A stretch of 64,000 nt of DNA, taken from Robinsoniella peoriensis (GTDB lineage: Bacteria > Bacillota > Clostridia > Lachnospirales > Lachnospiraceae). This document shows positions 1 through 8,614 of this stretch, in pieces (position 1 is the first letter of the stretch; the number at the start of each line of letters is the position of its first letter). The notes under the pieces were generated by a model, which saw only the letters and a program-made list of their open reading frames with translations, had not been told where the DNA came from and did no database searches. The translations under genes and the position numbers were made by a program. The stretch lies in the NCBI RefSeq assembly GCF_042680125.1, contig NZ_JBHTNY010000003.1; one strand, 5' to 3'.

Positions 1-283
1 TATCTAACGTTATAGCCCCTTCACCATAAATCACCTGGGGATTGGTATTTACTTTCATGCCCATATCCATATTCATTTTAATATCCAGGGTGATTCCCTG
101 AACACTGCCGCCCGCCTGCAGATCCATTATCATATCCAGCTTATAATTTTCTTCTTTAGACATATTCTCTGACATGGATTTTAAAAGCGTCTCTGAAGTT
201 ACCTTGCCGCATCCTGCCATACTAAAAGCCAGAATTCCTCCTCCCAGTACAACACATCCCCGTTTCCACAATTTCTTCTTCAT
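1..283 (-). CDS. Secreted lipoprotein, N-terminal part (runs off the window)
   Basis: Reading leftward from an ATG at 283 gives an open frame of 94 codons that continues past base 1. The N-terminus has a basic stretch (MKKKLWKRG), a hydrophobic core and a lipobox, SMAGC, with the cysteine at about residue 25. The product should therefore be lipidated and held on the outer face of the membrane. A GGAGG ribosome site lies 7 bases before the ATG. The mature part that is visible (KVTSETLLKSMSENMSKEENY, then alternating polar and hydrophobic residues) resembles small clostridial lipoproteins of unknown function. The function cannot be named from this fragment. Confidence 0.75.
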   Translation of the reverse strand, partial: MKKKLWKRGCVVLGGGILAFSMAGCGKVTSETLLKSMSENMSKEENYKLDMIMDLQAGGSVQGITLDIKMNMDMGMKVNTNPQVIYGEGAITLD

Positions 284-422
284 ACTTTTGCCTCCTTTTC
301 AACAACGATTTTGACTTGCTCCCTCATGTATCCATACATACTTCAACGCTTAACGTATATAGATTATATTAATGGAATAACGAAAAAATCGCAATACTTT
401 TTTATAAATCAACATAAAACGC

Positions 423-467
423 AAAAAAACCGCTGCTCCGGCATGTACTAATCTGCCAAAGCAACGG
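423..467 (-). terminator. Intrinsic terminator of the purH-like gene
   Basis: On the minus strand a 14-bp stem (CCGTTGCTTTGGCA paired with TGCCGGAGCAGCGG, with G-U pairs) and a 10-base loop is followed by seven T. It sits 13 bases after the stop codon of the gene that ends at 481. Confidence 0.85.
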
Positions 468-480
468 TAAATTTATTATC

Positions 481-1653
481 TTAGTGATGGAAGAAACGAA
501 TACCTGTCATTGCCATCGCAATTCCATATTTATCACAGGTGTCAATTACATTGTCATCTCTTACAGAACCACCGGCCTGCGCTACAAACTTAACACCGCT
601 CTTATGTGCTCTCTCAATATTATCACCAAATGGGAAAAATGCATCAGACCCCAGTGCTACATTGTCCATTGTCTTCAGCCATTCCACTTTTTCTTCTTTT
701 GTCAAAGGTTCCGGTTTCACAGAAAATACTGCTTCCCACATGCCATCACGCAATACATCATCGTAATCGTCTGATACATAAACATCAATAGCGTTGTCTC
801 TGTCAGCTCTTCTTACACCTTCTTTAAATGGAAGGTTCAGTACTTTTGCGTGCTGTCTTAAATACCATACATCTGCTTTATTGCCTGCTAGTCTGGTACA
901 GTGTACTCTGGACTGCTGTCCGGCACCTACGCCAATTGCCTGTCCGTCTTTTACATAGCAAACAGAATTGGACTGTGTATATTTTAAAGTAATCAGTGAT
1001 ATCAATAAATCTCTTTTTGCTGCTGCCGACATATCTTTTACCTGAGTCGGAATGTTCTGAAGCATTTCTTCATTCAACGCAATATTATTTCTTCCCTGCT
1101 CAAATGTGATTCCAAAAATATCTTTTGTTTCCTGTACAGCCGGTACGTAGTTAGGATCCATCTGGATAACTACATAATTTCCGCCCTTTTTCGCTTTCAG
1201 GATTTCTAAAGCTTTTTCAGAGTAAGAAGGTGCAATAATACCATCGGATACTTCTCGTTTAATATATAATGCGGTTGCTTCATCACATTCATCTGACAGT
1301 GCTGCAAAATCTCCATAAGAAGACATTCTGTCTGCGCCTCTTGCACGGATATATGCAGTAGAAGCTTCTGTTAACGGACAGCCTTCCACAAAATAGATTT
1401 TTTTCATCGTTTCATCAAGGGGTTCTGCAACGGCTGCTCCTGCCGGGCTGACATGCTTGAAAGAAGCTGCTGCTACCATTCCTGTTGCAGCTTTTAATTC
1501 CTTTACTAACTGCCAGCTGTTAAAAGCATCCATAAGATTTATGTACCCTGGTCTGCCGTTTAAAATCTTGATCGGGAGTTCTCCCTCTTTCATAAAAATC
1601 TTAGCTGGTTTCTGATTTGGGTTACAACCGTACTTTAATTCGAATTCTTTCAT
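481..1653 (-). CDS. purH: Stand-alone AICAR formyltransferase (PurH-like, no cyclohydrolase domain)
   Basis: The protein has 390 residues and corresponds to the formyltransferase part of bifunctional PurH. It should transfer a formyl group from 10-formyl-tetrahydrofolate to AICAR to give FAICAR in purine synthesis. Family features visible are KYGCNPNQ near the N-terminus, SFKHVSPAGAA, KYTQSNSVCYVKDG and GAGQQSRVHCTRLAG. The IMP cyclohydrolase (MGS-like) domain of full-length PurH is absent, as in the shorter clostridial enzymes, so a separate cyclohydrolase is expected elsewhere. I chose the ATG at 1653 because AAAGGAG lies 9 bases upstream; an in-frame ATG at 1674 lacks such a site. A ZTP riboswitch precedes the gene and fits this role, because its ligand is the substrate of this enzyme or a derivative. 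The gene is not part of the neighbouring phosphonate operon. Confidence 0.92.
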   Translation of the reverse strand: MKEFELKYGCNPNQKPAKIFMKEGELPIKILNGRPGYINLMDAFNSWQLVKELKAATGMVAAASFKHVSPAGAAVAEPLDETMKKIYFVEGCPLTEASTAYIRARGADRMSSYGDFAALSDECDEATALYIKREVSDGIIAPSYSEKALEILKAKKGGNYVVIQMDPNYVPAVQETKDIFGITFEQGRNNIALNEEMLQNIPTQVKDMSAAAKRDLLISLITLKYTQSNSVCYVKDGQAIGVGAGQQSRVHCTRLAGNKADVWYLRQHAKVLNLPFKEGVRRADRDNAIDVYVSDDYDDVLRDGMWEAVFSVKPEPLTKEEKVEWLKTMDNVALGSDAFFPFGDNIERAHKSGVKFVAQAGGSVRDDNVIDTCDKYGIAMAMTGIRFFHH

Positions 1654-1715
1654 CACTGTTACACTCCTTTTCATGCTAGAGCGTGCTTATAAATTGCTCT
1701 ATGGTTAATATTTGA

Positions 1716-1742
1716 TAAAAAAGAGCCTACTACCCGGGCTCT
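1716..1742 (-). terminator. Expression-platform terminator of the ZTP riboswitch
   Basis: Directly after the aptamer the minus strand reads AGAGCC, a nine-base loop, GGCTCT and six T. The hairpin abuts the 3' end of the aptamer, so ligand binding can compete with its formation, the usual ON-switch arrangement. Confidence 0.85.
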
Positions 1743-1808
1743 CTGCCCAGACGGTCGGCTCATTATCATTATACTTCATGTGGTTAATTCCACTTCCGTC
1801 AGTCGTAT
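1742..1808 (-). promoter_or_regulatory. ZTP (pfl) riboswitch aptamer
   Basis: The minus strand holds the recognisable parts of the pfl/ZTP motif in order: ACTGACGGAAGTGG, a small GTGG...CCAC hairpin, a variable linker, then GAGCCGACCGTCTGGGCA. It lies in the leader of the AICAR formyltransferase gene, a classic location for this riboswitch. It is expected to raise expression when ZMP or ZTP accumulates during folate shortage. Confidence 0.92.
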
Positions 1809-1899
1809 AACTAAAATCAACATAACATTTTTTACTGTAGATGTCAAGAGCTTTTTCGGTATTTTCAGGTTCTTTCCCACTGTTGCAGATCTATGAATA

Positions 1900-2010
1900 T
1901 TATTTCCCCTGGATTAATGCCTCTAGCTGTTCATCAGACAGACCCGTCTCTTTCAGAATATATTCTCTTGGTTTTTGTTCCAGCAAGGTCTTTCTCAATC
2001 TGTACCTCAT
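1900..2010 (-). CDS. Possible 36-residue ORF just after phnX
   Basis: An ATG at 2010 opens a 36-codon frame (MRYRLRKTLLEQ...LEALIQGK). It lies one codon beyond the phnX stop and in the same frame, so a read-through of that TAA would append it to PhnX. No good ribosome site precedes it other than phnX coding sequence. The C-terminal half looks like a real small helical peptide. It may be a coupled small protein, a remnant tail or chance. I do not recognise it. Confidence 0.3.
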   Translation of the reverse strand: MRYRLRKTLLEQKPREYILKETGLSDEQLEALIQGK

Positions 2011-2013
2011 TAA

Positions 2014-2781
2014 TTATATTAATTCTAAGATCCCACGGATATCCTTAATCACACAGTCTGCACCGGCTTCTTTATAGATTTTACTCACTCTGTCCAGTTC
2101 TGCCTGTTTTTCTTCTTTGGAAAGAGCCTCATATTCCTCCTGGGTAAGTGCCATCTCGGAACTGCCTTCCAGTATGCCAACGGTATATACACCGGCATTT
2201 TTTCCTTCTTTTATATCAGATACGGTATCTCCCACCTTTATGACGCTTTGTACGGAAGATATTTTAAGGGTCTCCATGTTCTTGAAAATCATGAAAGGAT
2301 ATGGGCGTCCCATGCTGCCCACAGCATCCGGACTAAACCATGCATCCGGCTCATATCCGGCTTCTTTTGCCTTCTGCGTTACGATATCCATCATAATATC
2401 TGTATAACCGGTTGTTGACCCGATTTTTATGCCTTTTTCTCTCAACTGTTCAACTGTTTCCAGCACATAAGGCTTTGGCTGTGCAAATTCGTCCAGTATA
2501 CTCAATAATTTGCTTTCGAATAACTCATAGAGCTTTTCCACATCGCTTTCCTGTGATGGACCCTGATATTTTTCAACCCATAATTTCTGTATGCGGGGCA
2601 TTGCAAGCATGGTACGGATATGATCTCTTTTCAGCATACCCATTGGTTTTCTGACTTCTTCCATAGTGGGCTCGATTCCAAAGTGTTTAAACACTTCGAC
2701 AAATGCCTGTACCGGCGCAAAACATCCGTAGTCTACGGCGGTTCCTGCCCAATCTAAAATAATTGCTTCTATATTATTCAT
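2014..2781 (-). CDS. phnX: Phosphonoacetaldehyde hydrolase (phosphonatase)
   Basis: This 255-residue HAD-superfamily enzyme cleaves the C-P bond of phosphonoacetaldehyde, giving acetaldehyde and phosphate. Visible family marks are the N-terminal nucleophile motif LDWAGTAVDYG (Asp10), the PMGMLKRDHI motif whose Lys51 should form the Schiff base, and the later KVGDTVSDIKEG motif that binds Mg2+. The start at 2781 has AAGGAG 8 bases upstream; the longer frame (MSKREKIRRQ...) has no such support. It is the last main gene of an operon with phnW and an ABC importer, which together form the 2-aminoethylphosphonate pathway. Its product acetaldehyde could be used by the aldehyde and alcohol dehydrogenases of the ethanolamine locus at 31-42 kb, but that link is inference. 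Confidence 0.95.
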   Translation of the reverse strand: MNNIEAIILDWAGTAVDYGCFAPVQAFVEVFKHFGIEPTMEEVRKPMGMLKRDHIRTMLAMPRIQKLWVEKYQGPSQESDVEKLYELFESKLLSILDEFAQPKPYVLETVEQLREKGIKIGSTTGYTDIMMDIVTQKAKEAGYEPDAWFSPDAVGSMGRPYPFMIFKNMETLKISSVQSVIKVGDTVSDIKEGKNAGVYTVGILEGSSEMALTQEEYEALSKEEKQAELDRVSKIYKEAGADCVIKDIRGILELI

Positions 2782-2903
2782 GTTCTGTCTCCTTATCTTT
2801 TCACGTTTGCTCATTACGTATGACGAAATATATACATTTGAATTTTCTACTAAATGGGGCGTACCGTTTTAGAAACTTTCAGAAAGTAACTTTAAAACAG
2901 GTT

Positions 2904-3995
2904 CTAATGCTGGCGAAAAAACGCTTCCATGATTTCACATAACTTTTCAATATCTTCTCTATAGATCTCACCGATATTGCCGATACGGAAGGTGTCTGCC
3001 TCTGTAACTTTTCCAGGATAGATTGCATAACCTCTCTCCTTGATGTAACGGTACATTTCATCGAAGGAAAAGTGATGGTTATCCGGATAGAAAAAGGTTG
3101 TAATAATCGGTCCCTGCAGAGCACCTCCGATATATGGACGAACTCCCATTTTTTCTAACTTCTCTATTAATAGCCTGTTATTGTCATAATAGCGTTTGCT
3201 TCTGGCTTCTATACCGCCTTCTGTTTGAAGTTCGTCTAATGCTTTTGAAAATGCCAGAACTACATGGGTGGGGGATGTAAATCTCCATTTTCCATCCTTG
3301 TTCATGGTTTCCCACTGGTCATATAAATCTAATGACAGGCTTCTTGCTTTCCCTTTGCTTTCCATCAGTTTCTCTTTATTAGCTATGATAAAGGAGAATC
3401 CCGGAACTCCCTGGATGCATTTATTGGCACTGCTCACGATGAAATCAATTCCCCATTCCCCAACTGGAATTTCTACACCGCCAAAGCTGCTCATTGCATC
3501 TACGATAAAGGTGCGTCCTCTTTCTTTTACAACCTTTGCAACAGCCTGAATATCGTTTAAGATCCCGGAAGTAGTTTCGCTGTGTACCATAGACACATGG
3601 GTAATCTGAGGATCTGCATCCAAAAGTTCCGCTATTTTTTCGGCATCCGGAACCTTGTCATAATCCTGCTGGTATAAAGTATAAGGAATTTTCCCATGCT
3701 TTGCAATATCTCCCATACGTTCCCCATATGCTCCATTCGATGCAATTAATAGCTTTTCTCCATCACCGATTACACTGGTAATGACAGATTCAACCCCAAA
3801 GGTTCCGCTTCCCTGCATCAGAACTACCGTGTAGTCTTCTTCGGCAACATGTTCCAGCTCAAGAAGCTGTTTTCTGATCTTCATCGTAATCTGTTTGTAA
3901 TCGTCATCCCAGGTACAATGATCAAACATCATCTCCTTTTTAACAGTATCTGTCGTGGTTAATGGTCCCGGGGTTAATAATTTATAGTTATTCAT
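2904..3995 (-). CDS. phnW: 2-Aminoethylphosphonate:pyruvate aminotransferase
   Basis: This PLP enzyme of 363 residues transfers the amino group of 2-aminoethylphosphonate to pyruvate, giving phosphonoacetaldehyde and alanine. The start LLTPGPLTTT and the SSANKCIQGVPGFSF segment, with the PLP lysine at about Lys192, are typical of PhnW. QGSGTFGVES binds the cofactor phosphate. AAGGAG lies before the ATG at 3995. The gene lies between the importer genes and phnX, so substrate uptake, transamination and C-P cleavage are encoded in pathway order. Confidence 0.96.
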   Translation of the reverse strand: MNNYKLLTPGPLTTTDTVKKEMMFDHCTWDDDYKQITMKIRKQLLELEHVAEEDYTVVLMQGSGTFGVESVITSVIGDGEKLLIASNGAYGERMGDIAKHGKIPYTLYQQDYDKVPDAEKIAELLDADPQITHVSMVHSETTSGILNDIQAVAKVVKERGRTFIVDAMSSFGGVEIPVGEWGIDFIVSSANKCIQGVPGFSFIIANKEKLMESKGKARSLSLDLYDQWETMNKDGKWRFTSPTHVVLAFSKALDELQTEGGIEARSKRYYDNNRLLIEKLEKMGVRPYIGGALQGPIITTFFYPDNHHFSFDEMYRYIKERGYAIYPGKVTEADTFRIGNIGEIYREDIEKLCEIMEAFFRQH

Positions 3996-4071
3996 TTGTG
4001 TATATCTCCTTAATTTGATTATTTTTATTTTATATTTTAATTAATTGAATTTATCTGTTTTTATACTTTTA

Positions 4072-5064
4072 TTATTTTGCTTTACTGCCTTCTGATAATT
4101 CCTGATGTCTCTTTAAAACATCCACCGTCAAAGCTTCTTCAAATATTTTTGGATTTGCAGACATATTTTCGCTGTCAGCTGTTTCACCTTCATAAATTGG
4201 AATTGGATAAGTCTTAATTAATTCTGCTCTGCCCTTATTGATAATACAGTCTGCCATCTCCATTGCCATTTCATTTGTTTTATCACCCTTATCAATTACT
4301 GCAGCTGATTCGGTGAGTGAAAAATTACCTTCTTCAGGATCTACGAAGTCGATGGGCAGACCGCTCTTCTTATCTGCCGCTGCCTGATGCCTTAATCCGA
4401 ATCCAATAGCAACTTCACCTGCACGCACTTTTTTGATTGGTCCTGAGCCGGAGTCCTCAATATGCGGTCCTGCATTTTCATAAATCTTAGTCAGCACATC
4501 TTTTGCTCCATCTTCCCCATAAGCCGATACAAGTGCCTGAATCAGAAGCCATGCTGTAGAGGATGACATGATATCCGTTACGGAAACCATATCTTTGTAT
4601 TGTGGATCCGCAAGGTCTTTTAATGATTTTGGCATGGGAAGGTTCTTTTCTTTCATAAGTTCGGTATTTACAATAATTGCGCCTTCCTGAGCGGTAATCG
4701 GTGTATAATAGGATGGGTACTCCGTTAAAGTTTTATGGTCAAATGTTAAATCTTTGAACATGCTGTTTTGCTGCTGCGCACTATCAATATAGAAGGAACT
4801 CATCGTTACTAAATCAGCCTCTATATTCGTCCCTTCTGCCAGGAGCTTCCCGCCAAGTTCGGATGTTCCAAATGACTGCAGTATGTATTTGTCCTTAAAT
4901 CCATTATTGTCCAGCGCATTTTTCATGGCTGTCATAGCCTCGTCATCCGCATTGGAATAAATAATTACCTGATCATTTTTTTTACCGCAGCCTGCCATTA
5001 AAGTTCCCGATGCCAGAATCACTCCTGCCATAAGCGCTGCTGTTGCTCTTTTCCATCTTTTCAT
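4072..5064 (-). CDS. 2-Aminoethylphosphonate ABC importer, substrate-binding lipoprotein
   Basis: The product is a 330-residue extracellular binding protein with a lipobox (LMAGC, Cys26), resembling the iron/2-aminoethylphosphonate group of type II periplasmic binding proteins (IIYSNADDEAM at the mature N-terminus). It should deliver substrate to the permease encoded just upstream. I chose the ATG at 5064, with AAAGGAG 9 bases before it, over a longer frame that overlaps the permease gene. The substrate assignment rests on its place directly before phnW and phnX; the sequence alone would also allow an iron-type binding protein. Confidence 0.88.
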   Translation of the reverse strand: MKRWKRATAALMAGVILASGTLMAGCGKKNDQVIIYSNADDEAMTAMKNALDNNGFKDKYILQSFGTSELGGKLLAEGTNIEADLVTMSSFYIDSAQQQNSMFKDLTFDHKTLTEYPSYYTPITAQEGAIIVNTELMKEKNLPMPKSLKDLADPQYKDMVSVTDIMSSSTAWLLIQALVSAYGEDGAKDVLTKIYENAGPHIEDSGSGPIKKVRAGEVAIGFGLRHQAAADKKSGLPIDFVDPEEGNFSLTESAAVIDKGDKTNEMAMEMADCIINKGRAELIKTYPIPIYEGETADSENMSANPKIFEEALTVDVLKRHQELSEGSKAK

Positions 5065-5068
5065 AATA

Positions 5069-6700
5069 TTACTCTCCTTTTGAATTTCTCTGTTTGCGAT
5101 TAGCCAGCCATTGGAATATAATTTTCCCAAGGATATTGGTAAATAAAATTAACAGCGATAATACAAATATCTCATTAAATTTTGCATAGTGCTGTAATTC
5201 TTTGATTTTGGTGGTGATAACCATCGTTCTGGCTCCTGCAATGAAGATTACCGCACTGATTGTCACCATGGCATTAATAAAATAGTAACTGAAGACTTCC
5301 AGTATTGTGGAAACTGCATTGGGCGTTACAATCCGAATGACTGTTTTAATCCAATTATCACCCATCAGTTTCGCCGTTGTTTCCCAGGATGCATTCATTT
5401 TTGTCAGAGAATTTTTCATCATTAAATAGGGTGTAGAGAAAAAATGAACGATGTTGCAGATAATAATGATAAAAAATGTGTTCTGCAGGCTGCTTCCTGA
5501 AAATGCAAACAGGAATGCAAGACCTAAAACCATCCCGGGAATGGTATTTGTAATAAGAGCAATGCTCTCGATTACGCTTTTTAACTTGCTGTTAATGGTA
5601 CTTCTGGCTGTAACCAGTGCAGCTCCGTAGGCGGTCAGCGTTCCGCAGACTGCTGTAATCACAGCTACAAATAATGAATTCGTATATACATTGGACAGAT
5701 TGGGATCTGACAGAACATTCTGAATGTTTTTCAGCGTAAAACGAATATTGTATGGCCATTCTTCCACAAATGGAACAATGAAGATCACCAGGAATATGGA
5801 TACGATACAGAGCATAAATATTCCGCTGATAATCGCACATGATGTATCCCGTTTTTTGTTTTTCTTAATTTCAATTGCCGATATTTTATTGTACCGGACA
5901 TTATATTTTTCCAGATAATGCAGTACCAGGATGCTTACAATGGAAGGTACCAGCATAACGACTGCCACGACTGCCCCTTTGTTGAAATCCGGAATGCTTC
6001 CAAGCATCTGATTATACAGCACACTTGCAATTACATCGAATTCCCCTCCTACCGATGCCGGGATACCGAAATCCGTAAAACAGAGGAAAAACGACTGGAT
6101 AAAGGATGCCGCCAAAGTTCCCAGAAGGGGCCTCACAACCGTAATCCAAAAAGTTGAAAATCCATTGTCTCCCATGATCCTGGATACGATCATATATTTT
6201 TTATCAATAAACCGCATGGTGTTGTCAATCAGCATGAAGGAAATGGGAAGGGTATAAATCACATAACCTAGCAGCAGTCCATTAAATCCATATATTTCAA
6301 ACAGCTGTGTTCCAAATAATTTTGTGAGAAGCCCCTGTTTTCCAAATGAATAGATAATTGCAAATCCATATGTAATTGTAGGCAGCAGCATGGGAAGAAC
6401 TGCAATGGCTCTTATGATTTTTTTATAAAACTGTGCAATGTTAGTATAATGAATCGTATATGCCATAAAAAATGCCAGCAGAGTCGTTACAAATGCACTG
6501 ACTCCCGCTATCAAAAAGCTGTTTCCTACGGCTTTCCCAAACCCTCTGCCGGTAAATACTGATTTATAGTATTCCAGGCTGATGCCGGAACCGCCCACAA
6601 TAGACTTTAATAAAAGCTGTACTACCGGCACTGCCAGAAATATAAGAAAAAGCAGTGCCAGCAAAATAAATACAACTTTGACCTCTTTATTTTTCTTCAT
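5069..6700 (-). CDS. ABC importer permease, two fused membrane modules
   Basis: The protein of 543 residues carries two MetI-like permease modules in one chain, each with about six membrane spans. The two cytoplasmic coupling loops can be seen as IMGDNGFSTFWITVVRPL in the first half and LMGDNWIKTVIRIVTPNA in the second, and they should dock onto the ATPase encoded next to it. Such fused permeases are found in the FbpB and PhnU/PhnV group. The gene starts 4 bases after the ATPase gene and ends 4 bases before the binding-protein gene, so the three are cotranscribed. The ribosome site is weak (AGGG), which suggests translational coupling. Confidence 0.92.
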   Translation of the reverse strand: MKKNKEVKVVFILLALLFLIFLAVPVVQLLLKSIVGGSGISLEYYKSVFTGRGFGKAVGNSFLIAGVSAFVTTLLAFFMAYTIHYTNIAQFYKKIIRAIAVLPMLLPTITYGFAIIYSFGKQGLLTKLFGTQLFEIYGFNGLLLGYVIYTLPISFMLIDNTMRFIDKKYMIVSRIMGDNGFSTFWITVVRPLLGTLAASFIQSFFLCFTDFGIPASVGGEFDVIASVLYNQMLGSIPDFNKGAVVAVVMLVPSIVSILVLHYLEKYNVRYNKISAIEIKKNKKRDTSCAIISGIFMLCIVSIFLVIFIVPFVEEWPYNIRFTLKNIQNVLSDPNLSNVYTNSLFVAVITAVCGTLTAYGAALVTARSTINSKLKSVIESIALITNTIPGMVLGLAFLFAFSGSSLQNTFFIIIICNIVHFFSTPYLMMKNSLTKMNASWETTAKLMGDNWIKTVIRIVTPNAVSTILEVFSYYFINAMVTISAVIFIAGARTMVITTKIKELQHYAKFNEIFVLSLLILFTNILGKIIFQWLANRKQRNSKGE

Positions 6701-6704
6701 AACC

Positions 6705-7481
6705 CTATACCGCCTGTGAAACGAAATTGGTTTTTCCCGGCATTTGGAATAAAGTAAAAATATTGTTTCTCTTAATTTCTAATTGGTTTAATATGAAGTT
6801 CTTCACAAAATCATTTTCCGGCTTCTGTATAATATCTTCCGGTTTCCCATACTGGGAAATGCCGCCCTCATTTACGATCAATACCCGGTCAGACAATGTC
6901 AGCGCTTCTTCGGGATCATGTGTTACAATAATTGTTGTGAGATGATATTCTTTTGCAATAGTTTTGATCCGCTCCTTGATCGACTCTTTAATAACCCCGT
7001 CTAAGGCACTCAGCGGCTCATCCAGCAAAAGGATCTTAGGTTTCATTACCATAGTCCTTGCCAGCGCTACCCGCTGCTTCTGACCTCCTGAGAGCTGGTC
7101 AATCTTCTTTGACAGATGTTCCCGCAGCCCCAGCAGATCAATTAATTCTTCTACTTCATTTTTAGAAGCGATCAGCGGTTTATTCTTTAATCCGTATGTA
7201 ATGTTCTTATATACATTCAGGTTTGGGAACAAGGCATAATCCTGAAATACAATATTGAATCCACGCTCTTCCATAGGTACATAAGTAATATCTACATCAT
7301 TAAAAATAATTCTTCCATTATCTACATCGGTAATTCCCAGAATCAAATTCAAAAGCGTCGTTTTTCCGCATCCGGAAGGTCCCAGGATCGAAACAATCTG
7401 ACCATCCTCTATTTCTAAACTAATATCATTTAAAATACTGACTCCATCATAGGACTTATTCACCTGATCTAATTTTAACAT
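6705..7481 (-). CDS. ABC importer ATP-binding protein
   Basis: All motifs of an ABC ATPase are present: Walker A GPSGCGKTT, Q-loop FQDYALFP, signature LSGGQKQRVALART, Walker B ILLLDEPLSALD and the switch histidine in VTHDPEEA. About 40 residues follow the core, as in the CUT/FbpC-type importer ATPases, but there is no full TOBE domain. It is the first gene of the phosphonate operon. A GTG at 7484 directly precedes the ATG at 7481; AAAGGAG is 7 bases from the ATG and only 4 from the GTG, so I chose the ATG. Confidence 0.93.
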   Translation of the reverse strand: MLKLDQVNKSYDGVSILNDISLEIEDGQIVSILGPSGCGKTTLLNLILGITDVDNGRIIFNDVDITYVPMEERGFNIVFQDYALFPNLNVYKNITYGLKNKPLIASKNEVEELIDLLGLREHLSKKIDQLSGGQKQRVALARTMVMKPKILLLDEPLSALDGVIKESIKERIKTIAKEYHLTTIIVTHDPEEALTLSDRVLIVNEGGISQYGKPEDIIQKPENDFVKNFILNQLEIKRNNIFTLFQMPGKTNFVSQAV

Positions 7482-7528
7482 CACAATACTCCTTTACTTT
7501 TCAACACTGTTTTCCTTTGAACACCGCC

Positions 7529-7557
7529 ATTATAGCAATGCCCTCTCCAAATAACAA
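7529..7557 (-). promoter_or_regulatory. Sigma-A promoter of the phosphonate operon
   Basis: The minus strand reads TTGTTA, 17 bases, TATAAT. The -10 element lies about 50 bases before the start of the ATPase gene. This is the only good promoter between the RpiR gene and the operon. Confidence 0.7.
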
Positions 7558-7602
7558 TAAAATCCAGTTCAATTCTTTGTAAAGTTATTGTAAAATAGGC
7601 AC

Positions 7603-7650
7603 AAAAAAGGAACTGTATCTTTGTAGTTTTTCTACAAAAATTACAGTTCC
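7603..7650 (-). terminator. Terminator of the RpiR gene, with an operator-like palindrome in its stem
   Basis: A 9-bp stem (GGAACTGTA with TACAGTTCC) encloses a second palindrome, TTGTAG-TTTTT-CTACAA. On the minus strand six T follow, so it should end transcription of the gene that stops at 7699. The inner palindrome is the same sequence, in opposite orientation, as the one at 8615-8631 upstream of the regulator gene. It may therefore also be a binding site for that regulator. Confidence 0.75.
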
Positions 7651-7698
7651 TTCTTCGATTCCTTTTAGAAAATATTTTGCTGTCTGCTATTATCGCAC

Positions 7699-8577
7699 TT
7701 ATGCATCATATGCTTTGTCCCTTATAATGCGTCCGCTCTTATCTAAACGCCTGGCATATTTATCGTAATCACTTAAGATAATCCCCAGGTAAATCATATC
7801 CACCAGGGCAAGCTGGGATGCCCTGGAAAAGATAGCATCACCATAAAGCAGCTGTTCATGAGTGGTGCACAGTGTAATATCCGCATATTTGCTGATCAGT
7901 GCATTTTCAAAATTTGTAATTACGATGGTTTTTGCACCGCTTTTTTTGGCTATCCGCATTACATCTACTGTATCCTTAGAACAGCCCGAATAAGAGATAC
8001 CGATTGCCACGTCTTTTTCTGTTAAGTTGCTGGCACAGATTCTCTGCAGGTAATAGTCGTTAAAGCTACGGCATTTCAGCCCCAGATAGAGCAGCTTCGT
8101 ATACAGGTCACTGACCGTAGTGCCTGAATTTTCCACACCATAGACATCAATTAAATCGGCATTGGCTATGAGTTCTACCACCTGGCTGTACTTAGTGGCA
8201 GATATGCATTTCAGTGTATTTTCCATCACCTTGATTGTGGTAGCAATTGTTTTGGCGGGCACCTTATCTACAGAATCAGAAGCATTCAGCCGATATCCGT
8301 ACATCGCAGAGATCCCATCCGGCTGTGTTTTCACATCCTGTGCCATCTCTTCCACAACAGCATATTTAAATTCCCGGAATCCCTTAAATCCCAAAGCCTT
8401 TACAAAACGCAGAATCGTAGGCTGGCTTACCCCTGCCTTTTTTGACAAATCCGTAAGTGACATTTTCCCAACCTGTGCTAAAGACCCTAACACATAATCC
8501 GCTGTCCGCTTTTCTGATGTCCGCAAAGATGCATAAACTTCTTCGATACGAAAACTAATTGTTTCTTCTAAACGCAT
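7699..8577 (-). CDS. RpiR-family transcriptional regulator
   Basis: The 292-residue protein has the RpiR layout: an N-terminal helix-turn-helix of about 80 residues (KKAGVSQPTILRFVKALGFKGF) and a C-terminal SIS domain (about residues 125-255; IGISYSGCSKDTVDVMRIAKKSGAKTIVITN split over its core) that normally binds a phosphorylated sugar or similar phospho-ligand. It lies immediately upstream of the phosphonate operon in the same direction, with a terminator between. It is the natural candidate to control that operon, perhaps responding to a phosphonate or phospho-compound, but that is inference. Matching TTGTAG-N5-CTACAA palindromes flank the gene. Confidence 0.9.
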   Translation of the reverse strand: MRLEETISFRIEEVYASLRTSEKRTADYVLGSLAQVGKMSLTDLSKKAGVSQPTILRFVKALGFKGFREFKYAVVEEMAQDVKTQPDGISAMYGYRLNASDSVDKVPAKTIATTIKVMENTLKCISATKYSQVVELIANADLIDVYGVENSGTTVSDLYTKLLYLGLKCRSFNDYYLQRICASNLTEKDVAIGISYSGCSKDTVDVMRIAKKSGAKTIVITNFENALISKYADITLCTTHEQLLYGDAIFSRASQLALVDMIYLGIILSDYDKYARRLDKSGRIIRDKAYDA

Positions 8578-8614
8578 ACTGATTCCTTCTTCCTGGAAAA
8601 TGAAATCACCATTC

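Noticed and set aside
1841..2077. Plus-strand ORF of 78 codons opposite the 3' end of phnX
   Set aside because: It overlaps conserved phnX codons on the other strand and has no ribosome site.
4072..7481. The ABC importer as an iron transporter
   Set aside because: The fused permease and binding protein resemble the FbpABC group, but the genes are joined in one operon to phnW and phnX, so 2-aminoethylphosphonate is the better substrate.
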